Below, in pieces: positions 20,940 to 33,416 of a DNA stretch of 64,000 nt (positions are counted from its first letter, which is position 1; each line of letters begins with the position of its first letter). Under the pieces are notes generated by a model, which saw only the letters and a program-made list of their open reading frames with translations, ran no database searches and was not told the DNA's origin. Source of the stretch: Drosophila persimilis (lineage: Eukaryota > Arthropoda > Insecta > Diptera > Drosophilidae); NCBI RefSeq assembly GCF_003286085.1, contig NW_020825294.1:6758001-6822000 (forward strand), in the 5' to 3' direction. The translations under genes and the position numbers were made by a program.

Positions 20940-23173
20940 ATGGACAAAGATAAGAAACCTGCACTGCGGCTGTGTCATTGCCATCACGACAAACAGAAGC
21001 CGTGCTCCTGCAGCACAGCTGCAAAAGCAGCCCAAAAGGAAACAAGCACGAACACCTCCTTCGAGTATAGTGTTCAGGATGGGTCTGCGCAGACCCAGAA
21101 GGAATCTGAGGACTGTAAAGAGGATGATTCTAAGCAAGAGCGCAAGCGGAGCTTAACGATAGCCGATAGTACAGATTCTGACGATTCGGCCGAGGGCAAT
21201 GTCGATGTACACCCAACCGAATCTGTATTTCAGAAGAAGGTGGTTTATGACACCCCCACCCCACCGGACGAGGTGAAGGAGGAGGAGCACGTAGGGCGCA
21301 TCTTTGGCGTCTCCGGTCCAGTGGTCAATGCCGAGGATATGGCCGGCGCCGCCATGTACGAACTGGTTCGCGTAGGCCACAACAATCTGGTGGGCGAGAT
21401 CATTCGTCTGGAGGGCGACATGGCCACCATTCAGGTGTACGAGGATACGTCCGGCGTGAGTGTCGGGGATCCTGTCTACCAGACGGGCAAACCCCTGTCC
21501 GTGGAGCTAGGCCCTGGCATTATGGGCAGCATCTTCGACGGCATTCAGCGCCCGCTGCGCACCATCCACGAGATCACCGAATCGATCTACGTGCCCAAGG
21601 GCATTGATATCCCATGTCTGCCCCGCAACATCTCTTACTCTTTTAGCCCGGAGAAGCTAAAGATCGACGACCTGATCACCGGCGGCGACATCTATGGGAC
21701 GGTGCACGAGAATTGTATGATGGAGCACCGCCTGATGCTGCCGCCTCGCACTCAGGGCCGCATCAAGTGGCTGGCCAGCGAGGGCAACTACTGCGTGGAA
21801 GACGTGGTCATCGAGACGGAGTTCGAGGACGTCGTCACCAAGCATACCATGCTCCAGGTGTGGCCGGTGCGACGCAGTCGGCCCACAGTCGAGAAGTTGC
21901 CTAGCAACAGTCCCCTTCTGACAGGACAGCGTGTTCTAGACGCTTTCTTTCCCTGTGTCCAGGGCGGTACCACCGCCATTCCCGGTGCCTTTGGCTGTGG
22001 CAAGACTGTCATCTCCCAGGTGAGCTTCATTCTCAGTCATTAAAAGACCTTGCCTCATGTAGTTTCTTCCTATCATTCCCGTAGGCTCTGTCCAAGTACT
22101 CCAACTCTGATGTCATCGTGTACGTAGGTTGCGGCGAGCGCGGCAATGAGATGTCTGAGGTGCTGCGCGACTTTCCCCAGCTCGAGATCGAGATCAACGG
22201 CAGCATGGAGACCATCATGAAGCGCACCGCGCTGGTGGCCAACACTTCCAACATGCCAGTGGCTGCCCGTGAGGCCTCCATCTACACGGGCATCACCATC
22301 TCCGAGTACTTTCGGGACATGGGCTACCACGCGTCCATGATGGCTGACTCCACCTCCCGTTGGGCCGAGGCGCTGCGTGAGATCTCCGGACGTCTGGCGG
22401 AGATGCCCGCCGATGCGGGCTATCCAGCCTACTTGGGTGCCCGTCTGGCCTCCTTCTATGAGCGTGCCGGTCGCGTACAGTGTCTGGGTAGCCCCGATCG
22501 CGAAGGCTCTGTGTCCATTGTCGGCGCTGTGTCGCCTCCTGGCGGTGACTTCTCCGATCCCGTGACCTCGGCCACTCTGAGCATCGTGCAGGTGTTCTGG
22601 GGACTGGACAAGAAGCTGGCCCAGCGCAAGCACTTCCCCTCCGTCAACTGGCTGCAGTCGTACTCGAAGTACATCCGCGCCCTGGACGCATACTACGAGG
22701 AGAACAATCCCGACTTCGTGAAGCTGCGGTCCTCGGCCAAACAGATTCTGCAGGAGGAAGACGATCTGGCGGAGATCGTGCAGCTGGTTGGCAAGTCCTC
22801 GCTGAACGAGACCGACAAGATCGTCCTGGAGGTGGCCAAGATGCTGAAGGATGACTTCCTGCAGCAGAACTCCTACAGCGACTACGACGCCTTCTGTCCC
22901 TTCTACAAGACCGTCGGGATGCTCCGCAATATGATGGCCTTCTACGACGCCGCCGTCGAGGCTGTCGTCAGCACGGCCCAAGAAGAGGCTCGGGTCACGT
23001 GGAACTTGATCAGAGAGCACGGCGCCCAGATCATGTACGATTTGTCCACGATGAAGTTTCTCAATCCGAAGATGGGCCAGCAGGCCATCGAGGAGGAGAT
23101 GGACATTCTGCACGAGAGCATTCAAAAGACCTTCACCCATCTACAAGAAAATATCGCCAAGTTCTATGCCTAA
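20940..23173 (+). CDS. Vha68-3: Divergent V-ATPase subunit A paralogue with N-terminal extension
   Basis: Two exons, 20940-22019 and 22085-23173, encode 722 residues. Alignment to the 614-residue paralogues starts at GRIFGVSGP (residues 119-127), so about 100 extra residues precede it. The extension has a Cys/His cluster near its start ([15 protein letters not shown], residues 11-25), then Ser/Glu/Asp-rich sequence with no predicted fold. Walker A (GAFGCGKT, 349-356) and the other catalytic motifs are intact. The stretch after the nucleotide-independent beta domain (about residues 235-290) is the most changed, and the C-terminus ([17 protein letters not shown]) differs from the usual FRNLED. 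It lacks the first and third introns of its paralogues but keeps the second, which is almost identical to that of the upstream copy. In D. melanogaster the corresponding gene is testis-biased; expression here is inference. No close AATAAA; one lies at 23657. Confidence 0.93.
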
Positions 23174-26100
23174 AAGATGGCTGATGCGAAGGAGGATGTC
23201 GTTAACGTATCTGGTTTGGTGACTTCAAAATTGTTGGTGGAAAATGTGCATCCATAAATTGCATTTCGTAGAAGTTATAAAGCGAGTTTGTTGGTTTTTT
23301 GTTCAAGATTCTTTTAAAATGAAATAATATAATCATTAATTCCTCACTTACAAAGACTTATCAAGACTTACGCACATATTTCAGGAATTTTTATCCCATA
23401 ACCACTTGGATTATACTCACGATAATTATCCTTGCCATCGACTACTGACGATAATCTTCCGGTTTTTGTGGGGGGTCAAAAGTCATTTACCCATTGACGC
23501 GTTTTACCCATTAGAGCAGTTAACGGTGCAATTTTCGTTTCCCTTTTCGTCTGCCGCTTTTGCAGTTTTCCCTGAATTTTCCTGAGCAGTTAATCCGTTT
23601 TCTAGGGGCAGATTGAGGGTGATCCCCCGCCTCCGCCTCCCCCCAAAAAAGGAAGTAATAAAAAATTCCTTGATTTATAGGAAAAGTTTATTAAATGCGC
23701 TCAAACGTGGCCACGCCCCAAAACCAAAATGTTCTCCCCCACCCCCCGCAATCCGAAGAGCAAACGTCAAGGCCCAGTGGAAAGCTTTTTGCACCAGCAT
23801 CCAGCATAGGGGAGAGAGAGAGTGAGAGTGAGAGAGATCGATTTCGATTCAATTAGTGGAAATTAAATGTAAGTTTATATGTATAAGTCCCTGGATCCCT
23901 CTGTCTGTGTGTGTCTGTGTGTGGGCACGGTTGGGCTTCTGTGGATTGCGATGATTACATTTCCGCACTCCACCACCCATCCCGTCCCACCCCATACCAT
24001 CGCATACCATTCCATATCCTTTGCCATCATCATCCCCATCTGCCATCTAGAACCCATCTCTACACCACTACAGCAGACCAAGTCAGCCATAAAATGAGCG
24101 CCGAGAAAAAGAAGCAAGCCAAAAAATCAGAATCAGTTCAATTGCAAATTGAAAATCCCCTTACAACTTCCGTTTCCGCTATGCGAGATGGCGGGGAATG
24201 GTGGGGGGCGGGGGGGTTTGGCTGGGAGCAGCACCAGTGGGTGGGCAAAGTCAGGCATATGTGTATGTGTGTGTACGTGTGTTGTAGAGGAGACAGTGTG
24301 AGTGTGGGCGTCTGGCTGCCATGACAAACGTGGCGTATGAGCAATGCGCGCTAATTGGCTGCCATTCGATGTGCGCTCCTGTACCTCTCTCAGTTCTCTT
24401 TTTGGCTCTCTTTTCGTTACTCTTCGTTCCCTTTCGTTCCATATCGTTCGTCAGCACACTGAGCGGAACTTAAAGTCAAGGTTTAAAGGAAGAATAGATC
24501 CTTATATATAATGCAAATTATGTGATTTTATTGAAACATATGCAGAACTTGTAAATCTAAGATCTAACATTAATTATGTCTTAAATTTGTGTTTTTCTAG
24601 AAGAATTGCACTAGAAATGAGACTAAAGTTGTACCCAGTAATCACATATCTATTGCCATGATCTTTTAATACACGAAATACCGAGAGAGCTTTCGTGCGG
24701 CTCTATTTAAGATCAGAATTCTTTCAGCTAACACCTGATTTTTTTCCCAGTGCACCAGCCAAGCTCAGAACGAAGAGGAGCATCATCCTGGTCTCCACTT
24801 GCTCATCATTCTACTCCGTCCCGTCCCAGCAGCCATTTCGAGCTGAAAGCTGCTTGGGCTCAGCCTTGGGATTGCGTTTGGTGATGCCGTTCGCAATGGC
24901 AGTGCCAGAGCCAGTGCCAGAGTCAGAGTCAGAGTTTGTGGTGGATGGGTGGCCGTGGTAGTGGAATGGAATGTGAGATGGGGTTAGGGGGGGAGCTGGA
25001 GTGGGCGTGGGAGTGGGTCTTATTGCATAATTTGAAGGGGTTAAGCCATTGAGCTTTAATGCAAAATTTCAATTGAACGTCAAACAGTCAATTCGCTTTA
25101 GCGGCGATAATCGTAAAAGGATAATGGTGCTAAAAGCGCATAAAATGGCAGACAGAAAGGCAGCCGTCAGCCAGAGACCCCCTGAGGCGGCAGTGCCTCT
25201 TCCTCTGCCTCTCCATCTGCATATGTGTGTGTGTGTGTGAGTGTATATATTTTCCTCTCTGGCTCCCTGCCTCTCCTTGTGTCTTCCTCTGTCTGCTCTT
25301 GGCCTAAGTGTGCACTCAATTAAAGGATTTTTTGGTCGGAGCACAGAGAGGGGCTAACGGCCGAACAATATTGGGTTTGTTAGATAAGCTCCTGCCGAAT
25401 TCTTTCTCTTTTTTTGTACTCGTTTTACACTGGGTCCCCAGACACTTTTCCCTGGGGGCTGTAAGCGGCTTTTCTAGGCGTCTTACAAAGTAAATACAAA
25501 ATATTCAAATGGAAAAATTGAGCATCCACAAAATACCATAAATAAGAATGTTAGTTTAATAACCGGATCCCTAAACGGTAGTATTACCAGAGAATCCTAT
25601 ATTTCAAAGTGAGATTAAGAGTTGCCAATGGGTGTGGATTGTGGATATGGTTTTAAATGGGGGGTATTTCATCCTAGATACAGTTTAAGAGTCAAAGGAT
25701 TCGCTTCAGTATTGATATTTTTGCTTTTGTTTACATTAATTTAATTGGTGATTTATTTTTTAGTACTTTTATTTATTTATCGTATATTATTGTTTTTTCC
25801 AGGGAGTGACAGACTCAACCCAATACTATCGGCAGGCGTATAAAAAGGTAAGGTTAAATATATTTTGTTTTATCTTATCGTTAATACATTTTTTTTTGAT
25901 AGCGAACAGATTTTCGCCATGGCTAATCTATGCAATTCAATCAATGGCTTTCGATATGGCAATCACTGAATATATACCAAAGTAAATACAGATAAGAACA
26001 TGCTTACTTTTTCAATTACAAAAAATTACACCATGCACCAGGCAAAAACGTTTTTTTCATAGGTAAGCCATCGTTTTTCCATATAGTTTTTGCATGCTAC

Positions 26101-26702
26101 ACCTAGTTTTGAAGAACTTTGTCAATCAGAAAAACCAGTGAGTGCAGCTATCAATCAGTGTTAAAAGCTTTGTAGCTTAGGCTTACCGCCTGGGAAATAT
26201 AAAGATTTTAAATCCAAACTTAATAATTTGTTTGGTTAAGTTTTTTGCTATTATTCTATTATTTCATATCTGAATATCTAGTTACACATTTATCTGTCTA
26301 TCTATCTTTTAAAGTAAAAGTTTTATTCGGGGGGATAGGTAATGGTGATGCTATCCTTAAACACTTAGACATGTGCAAGTTACACAGATCCTCATGGACT
26401 ACGCTTCACCCCAGAAAGCTGTTATATCTGTTAATTTAAGGTCTCGCCCTTCGCACCCTTTGCGTCCCTTCGAGCCCATCCCATGCCGTACCGCAATCGT
26501 TGACAAGTTTTACCCCAAAGAGGAAGCGTGTGCCGGCAAAGGACATGTTGCCCTTGCTTGATATTGTTGTTCTTGGCCGCAGGGCCAAAAGGATATCATA
26601 AGCACATAAGATGATGAAGTCGGGAGCACCGGGAAAGAGCCGAGGGTGGAGGATACAAAAAGAAAAGGAGGAACAAGCATACGAACAAGCGGCATGGAAA
26701 TG

Positions 26703-26792
26703 AGAACAGGAATGGGACTGGGACTGGGATGGGACTGGTGCTGGGACTGGGACTGGGGCTGGGGCTGGGACTGGTTCTGGGTTCCGGGACTG
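26703..26792 (+). repeat. (GGGACT/GGGGCT)n hexanucleotide minisatellite
   Basis: About 15 imperfect GGGACTG- or GGGGCTG-type units. Related CTGGNN and CAGNNN hexamer tracts recur at 2766-2800, 27260-27280, 32980-33020 and 36215-36245. Confidence 0.85.
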
Positions 26793-27631
26793 GTGCTACA
26801 AGAACGAGGGCAACTTAATTTGCAACTTATACGCAAAATCCTTTTGATTTTGTTATGTCGCTGCTTAAAGGTCCTTTTCTGTCGGGGGTATCCTCGGCGG
26901 CGAGTTCTTCGGAGTTCTTTGCCTGCAGTTATTTGGCAAACTTAAGCGGGAAACCTTTTTCTGCTCTGCTCTCCGCTTCTTTCTGGTTGTCCCCCTGATT
27001 TTCCACGTTTCTTGGTTTGTTTCTCTTTTCGCTTTTTCAATTTTGGCGTTTTCGGTGGGAAAAAGGGACCGCTGATCATTGTCCTTTTTTGGCCTGTACA
27101 CACACAGACACAACACACGGACAGAGACATATCCAGCTTCTGTTTAAGGGAATTTAAATTAGGCCTATGCAAATGCGCCGCAGGATGCTTTTCTTCTTCG
27201 GCTGCTGTATCCGGAGATGAACCTCCCTCGAACTGAATCTGAATCTGAAGCTGTTCTGAGGCTGAGGCTGGGGCTGGGGCCCGCCTCCAACTGCTGGCCG
27301 TATTAACGCCGCATTATCGCTGCAGCTGCCACGCCCAACTCCACGACCACCCATTCGCAAAGAGACAAATATACAGACACTGAAAGAATAAACGACACCC
27401 AAGATAGCAGAATAATTATACTCGTACCCGAAATGGTTGTTTAAATCAACCAAAGATCCAACAAATCGAATCAGGCTAGTATTTTTAATAATTCTATTAT
27501 CAAGAGTTTGGCAATCCTTAAATATTGAATCGAAATATGGCAGCAGAATTAAAAATCGAATGGTAAAGAAGTTCCTAGACTGTAAGTCCTTTCTAAGACC
27601 TTGTCCCAATCTGGGCTGAATATTTTACTTG

Positions 27632-27965
27632 GAAAAGATCTCCCAAGTGGAATGATTTTGAATAGAATTTTTAGGCTCTTATTCTTCTTCATCGATTTCG
27701 TTTTTATATCTATATCTATCTGAAAGTAGCTAAACTAAATGTTGTAGAACAGAATAAATCTAGAAAATGAGTTAGGTCCGAAGCAAATATCTAGAATGTC
27801 GAGGCGGGATTATAGTTTTACGTCCCTGGAATGCACAATATTTTTTTTAGAAAAAATCTCCAAAGTATATCTCTGGAACTATAAGTTGATCTATGCATTT
27901 TTAGCTGCTTATTCTATGATCTCTTGCTGATCTCTATAAAATGGAAGTAGCTTTTAATTGAATTA
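27632..27965. repeat. Diverged local direct duplication
   Basis: 27632-27745 and about 27850-27965 share ordered blocks: GAAAA(G/A)ATCTCC, ATTTTTAG, CTTATTCT, TCTATA and GAAGTAGCT. They read as two diverged copies of a roughly 110-nt unit. No coding content was seen. Confidence 0.45.
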
Positions 27966-28898
27966 TTAGACAGCTTTTATAGGCCTCTGTATGGTAATGA
28001 CTACTGCCTTGAGGGGGTTCTACTTTGAGAAAAAAAATATACGGGCGGAAGCCTTAGGTGTCTAATTCTATAAAAGTTGTTCTTGAACCTGCTCGTATGT
28101 ATTTAAGGATACCTCTTCGTTGTAGAAATTGCCCAAAAAACAAAGCGATTTCAAGAAAGTAGGGTGCACTCTTCATTTTCAACCCTATTTTATTCTCTCA
28201 GTGCAGACACACACACGCATACCAGCACTCACAGAAATACGCACATGAATCAGCGCGGTAATGTATGCCATGAAAAAGTTTTTGCCATAAAAATTTGCTC
28301 GCAAACTCGGAGTCGAGCAGTGAGTCCTTTGCCACTTGCTGCGGCGTGTCGCCTGTCGCACAACAACTGCCCTATCACTCACAGCTTGGAGGCGCCTCCC
28401 GCCCAGACCCTCCTGTACATGCCCTGCCAGGCCCCTCTTCTACACGAGATAATGAAATTGTTGCGAGTGGAGACGAAAAAGAAACTTTTGGCGAGGGCAG
28501 GCAAACATTTTAAATACAAAAGGATATGCGTGGGCAGGACGAGCAGAGTCCCTTTGCAGTGACATTGATGAAACGCTTGAAATTTACTGCGTTGCGACCT
28601 CCTCACCCCTCCCCCCCCATCACCCAAGCACAGGAGCTGGAGCTGAAGCTGAAGCAGGGCAGGATTCATGTTTCTTTTTTTAACTTTGCGGTTGCTTCGC
28701 GTCCTCAACCTCGTCCTCTTCCTGGTCGTGGTCCTCGTCCTGCTCCGGGCCCGGGCCCGGTTTCTGCTCCTGGCTTGGGATCCTTTTCTGTTTCTGGTCC
28801 CTGGCATTGTTGTGCTTACTTATCCCTGTCGAAAAATTGCCGAAACTTGGTGAGGCGCGTCCTTGAGCGGGCTAGAGCAACACAGGGAGAGCCAGAGA

Positions 28899-28933
28899 AT
28901 GGCATGGCATGGCATGGAATGGAATGGAATGGA
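28899..28933 (+). repeat. (GGCAT)n/(GGAAT)n pentanucleotide repeat
   Basis: Three GGCAT units pass into about four GGAAT units, flanked by GAGCC and GGAGC. Confidence 0.85.
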
Positions 28934-30365
28934 GCTGCCATTCCTCGGTAGTCAGTGCATTTAGTCAAAAGTGATTGAAAAGGCATTTTGTTATAATGCC
29001 AACTTAATGACAACGAAATTACACCAAAAGCCATCCAAAGCCAAAGCCAAGGCAACAGGAACAGAAAAAGGAAAGAATAGCGAGATTTGGACTGAATTTT
29101 GAAATACTCTGCCAGATAGAAATCATTCATAAGATAGCTAAAATATAATTTAACATAAAGTAAAGTTTCTTTCTTACAAATGGCAAGAGATTATAAAGAA
29201 ATAAAATCTTTAAACTTAATTTTACTTAAATGCTAGCCTGAAATAAGCTAAAATGCCGGCCGGTCGATCGCTGAGTCTTCTCTCCTCTCTTTGTAGCGTA
29301 GACAACCTCTCTCTCTCTATCTCTGTTACTTCCCTGTTAACTCTACAGACCAGTAGCTTACTCTCTGTGACTTTACAGAGTCTGTTACTGTTGCTCTCAT
29401 GGCTTCCCCACTATAACAGACACATAACAGACGGAATCGCACTTGCAAACTTACTCCCAGATTTACTGCAGATACTAAGCAGCTAAAAAAAACCCACAGC
29501 CAGATGGAAGATGGAATCTTCTTTATATTCATCTATAGTAGGTTTGTCTAGGAACCTATTTATTTCTCCTTTGCAAACTCCTTTGCAAAGTTGGAGTACC
29601 GTTTCGCTGAGGGTATACTCGTACCATCAGCGAACAACAACAGTCGCCGCTAAGCAAAATGAGTTTCCAAATACTTTGAGTCGCAAAACTTTGTCTCCGC
29701 CACGCGTTTCGTTTCCAGCGAACACCAGAAAAAGAACATTTTTCCCACATTTTCCATGGTCGCTATTTTTAATAGAGTGTATTCCCTCCGCTTTCTGTGC
29801 CCCTCTCTCTCTCTCTCGCTCTCTCTATCCTGTCATGCTGGCAAAGCGTTTTAATTGTTTGTCTTGGCAATAGATTTCATAGATTTCAACGCGTAGGCGG
29901 AGGCGGGAGGCTGGTGGCGGGAGGGAGTAGAGAAATGTTTAAGTAATCGAATCAAGGGGAAATCTTCTTTAAGATTTCTCCAGAGTTCTGCCATGGATTT
30001 AAGAAACTTTATTCAGCGGATGCTGAGCTCAAAATGAAACAGAAGTAGGAGTAATTAAATTTGGGGAAAATGAAATGAAAGAAAATTGAATACCGAAGTT
30101 CAACAGATGGCTGACAGCACAGAAATACAAAGCAGTTGTCACTGCAGTATTTATTTATTTACGATGAGGAGAAATCTTACTTTCCTTTCCACTCCCAATA
30201 CACAACCATACATAGATTTTATTAAGGCATTAAATAGATATTTAAAAATAAAATATGTATAGATTATGATTGTAATCCCTGTGTAGGTGGTATGTTATAG
30301 CTTTGGGGCTCACATTTGTTACTCATAGTACTTTAATGCAAAGAAGTATTGTAGTATCTGGTGAA

Positions 30366-30446
30366 GGCGGCAGCTCTGTCAGAGCTGTAAACATTTTAAC
30401 GTGTTTACAGGCTGTAAACGCTCGCTGTTAACACTCCATGAGAGCG
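30366..30446 (+). repeat. GTTAAC-rich cluster, copy 2
   Basis: Contains GGCGGCAGCTCTGTCAGAG, CTGTAAACATTTTAACGTG, CTGTAAACGCTCGCTGTTAAC. It shares the spacing of GAGCTGT and TTAAC words with the clusters at 2401-2530 and 34690-34790, but is more diverged. Confidence 0.45.
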
Positions 30447-33226
30447 CAGGGAGAGCGGTCTCCACACGCCTTTCGTATCGCTTGGCTTGTAGGCTATGGT
30501 TATACATATGTTTATATAGATCACACTCCGACTTTATCTTCCCTGCTCATCGTTGGATTACTTATTCTACAACTAATTCAATCCACCCTCTAACAAATAG
30601 TATATTTATATCAACAAACATCCTACATTCGATAGCCAGAAGAGTATATTTTACTTCTAGTCAGAATTGATAATTAGGAACTTCATTTCATATCATTCTA
30701 CGAGTGTTTTTTTAAGTACATATTTTTCTATCACCATCAGACTAATCGAAAACCCAATGTAATAATTATATTAAAAATATATCAAGGTTGGAAACCTTCT
30801 TGGTGTTCTTGGTGTCTTGGAATATTACTTCATATTACGAGTACTCCACTGCAGTGGATGCTAAATGCCTTGCACTTCCTCTACTACTCGTATCTGTTGT
30901 ATCTCCAGACACCCTCTAGTTCTGTGGCATGCCTTTCAACTACATCCTTGTTCCAGCAAATATACTCCTAACTTCAAACAAATCGAATATGTTTCCTGCT
31001 ACTTGCACTTTATGGACTCGATCAAGTGCAAAATCCGATCCAAAAACTTGATGCTGCTGCCTGCTGCCTGCACGGACAGGAGGCCTCAGGTTTTTGGGGT
31101 GGGGGGAGACTACGACTCCTGCTGGGGCAAAAGTGTTTCAATTATTTAGCTTGAATAAAATGCATGCAGCAGAGTGTCCAAAGCACATACACACACACAG
31201 AGATTGGAGTTGGTGCTGAGGCGAGGCGAGGGCTGGAGCACGTAGCCGAAAAGTATGCTATTGAAATATTTATGCATCGCTCGCTTTTGCTCGTTTGCTT
31301 TGTTTGGTAGCTGTCTGCTTTGCTATGTGTGCGTGTGTGTTTGAGTGTGTGAGAGTTTGCGGCTGATTAAGCATTTGACATACATATTTCCTCCTTGCAG
31401 TAGCAGCATCACCAGCAGGATCAGGAGCAAGAGCAGGAGCAACAGCAATGGAGTTCAAAGCGCATTAGACATGCAAAACAAACACGTGCCGACACGCACA
31501 CACATTCTGCCATCTCTTTTCTTCTTTCTGGCCTTTGTCAGGCAAGAGGGGGGAGGGTGGAGGGGGGGATGGGATACCCTGTGTCGCATTTTCCTATTAG
31601 CAGGCAACAATTCGCAACAAAATATGCAAATGCAGTCAAGCGAGTGAGTTCCACTCCTCTGTGTGCCCCTATCTACCCATCTCGTTCGCTCTCTTTTGAC
31701 CCCTGTCTCTCTCTCTCTCTCCCCTCTCTGTCGCACATAGACAAGTGCATGGGCCGTGGTTCAGCATTTGCCGCATTGTTTTTCTGTCTGTTTGTTTGTT
31801 GCCGCCTGAATGATTCGTAGCCGAACATTTTCCAGCCAAATTTGCAGCACGTGATGCACAAAAAAACAAACAGCCAAAACATTTTAAATACACTTATCAT
31901 AACGAGCGGTATACCGCATTTTTCAATGGATTTGGGTGCTTGAAAGGACTTGTGATCGCCAAATTAAATTGTTCAGGGCATTCCCACAAAGAATAATCCA
32001 CAATCTGAGATTGTTGAAGGTAGGAATATTCTGTTCCATTAGAACTGACACAAATTCAATTTGGAAATGAAAATACTTTGAAAATTTAGCCCACTTCATT
32101 TATGTATCTTAAAGTTTCCCTACTCCAAAAAAAATAGCATTCATGTAAAACTTTTTCGGAAATATATTGCCACAAAAATTGCACAAAGTAAATAGTTATC
32201 CATCCGAATTCAATCGAAAGTTTTCTAGCCCTTTGGCATGGGTTTAGATAAGGCATCGTCAGCAGCGTAAGACCAACTTCCTTTTGGCCATTCACTCGCT
32301 TCAACCCCATTTTTTGGCCACGTTTCCAGCCTTATCTTAGTGGCTTCAGCAGCCAACAGCAGAGACGTAGCGACGAAGATGGCCAGAGAGGAGGCCCTGA
32401 AGTGGACAAGAGAACTGTGATGTTGGGTTTTAATTGAATTTTGAAACCGCATAACTGAAATCGCAAAGCCAGCCAAATCTTGACCTCTCAGACTGGTCCT
32501 CCTCGTCCTGGTCCTCCCACCCATTCGACAGGCAATAAAAATGTTGTAAAAATTTCGCCAAAAGTAATTTGTGCTACGGCAGAGCCATTTAAAGAGGAAA
32601 CTAGGACGAATAGATTATTACCCTAACAAGGGGAGTGGAGCTTTTCTTCTCCAGGTTTCCCTGGACAACGTCCTTTCCAATCATTTATGCTGTATACTCC
32701 GCGATCTAGGGGCTAAACCCCTGCTTGTCCCTCAACCATCTCAGACACTCCTGGATTGTACTCCTTCGCTCGACGGATAGACCCTTCCAATAGTGAGATA
32801 CACTCTGGCAAGTCTTAGTGAGCGGCAGATTACAAGCGATTGCCACTTGGCGATAGGACTGGCAACCGCAACTCCACACCGGTCTTAACCCTCTTCGTTT
32901 TCTTTTTTCGTTTTCAGCCATTACTACCCGCATGACCCCGCTCAATTAGTTAGCGCATTAAAGGGGATTCCACGTCGGGAGGAGGAGCAGGAGCAGGAGC
33001 AGCAGCTAGAGCAGGAGCTAGACCAGTCGAGGAATTTATTGTGCCCAAGTCCAAGCTGGTTAGCAGGAGTCTCTTATCGGTGTAACCAGGCTGTCGTGCT
33101 TTCGTGCTGCCTCGCTGAGAGGCAGAGATATTCGGAATCGAGTCGACTCGAGTTGAGTCTCGTAATTGACTTGTTGCCAAGTAATCGTTGCCCGTTAACT
33201 GCTGTTGTCAGGGGATTATCTACAGT

Positions 33227-33416
33227 TCAGTTGGAATCGACTGTTCCTCCATCGGTATTGTATCCTTGACTTGGACACACACACACACACACACACACAA
33301 ACACGATTACGGATCCAGGATCCAGAGCCGAAGCTCATTGAAGTGGATAAAAAGTGAAAAACAATAAACAATAGCCAGGTCTCAGCCAAGACCAAAATCA
33401 AAAGAGGGAGCATCAG
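33227..33416 (+). promoter_or_regulatory. Candidate initiator and non-coding first exon
   Basis: TCAGTT at 33227-33232 is a good fly initiator. It is followed by leader-like sequence with a (CA)13 run and a perfect donor CATCAG|GTGAGT after 33416. No TATA box is visible. No + strand coding exon follows until Tor at 51.4 kb, so any transcript would be a long non-coding RNA or have a very distant second exon. Weak evidence. Confidence 0.2.

Noticed and set aside
25803..25848. Exon-like 45-nt segment between TTTTCCAG and GTAAGG, reading GVTDSTQYYRQAYKK
   Set aside because: No neighbouring exon continues it: the next acceptor leads to a stop within eight codons. It is probably chance splice-site pairing.
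26373..26561. 62-codon plus-strand frame (MQVTQILMDYASPQ..)
   Set aside because: The composition is not obviously simple, but no family is recognised and there are no splice or promoter signals.
32225..32524. 99-codon minus-strand frame with a hydrophobic stretch like a signal peptide
   Set aside because: The hydrophobic run SSLAIFVATSLLLAAEA is suggestive, but codon use is not that of the real genes here, there is no promoter or homologue, and the upstream part is low-complexity.
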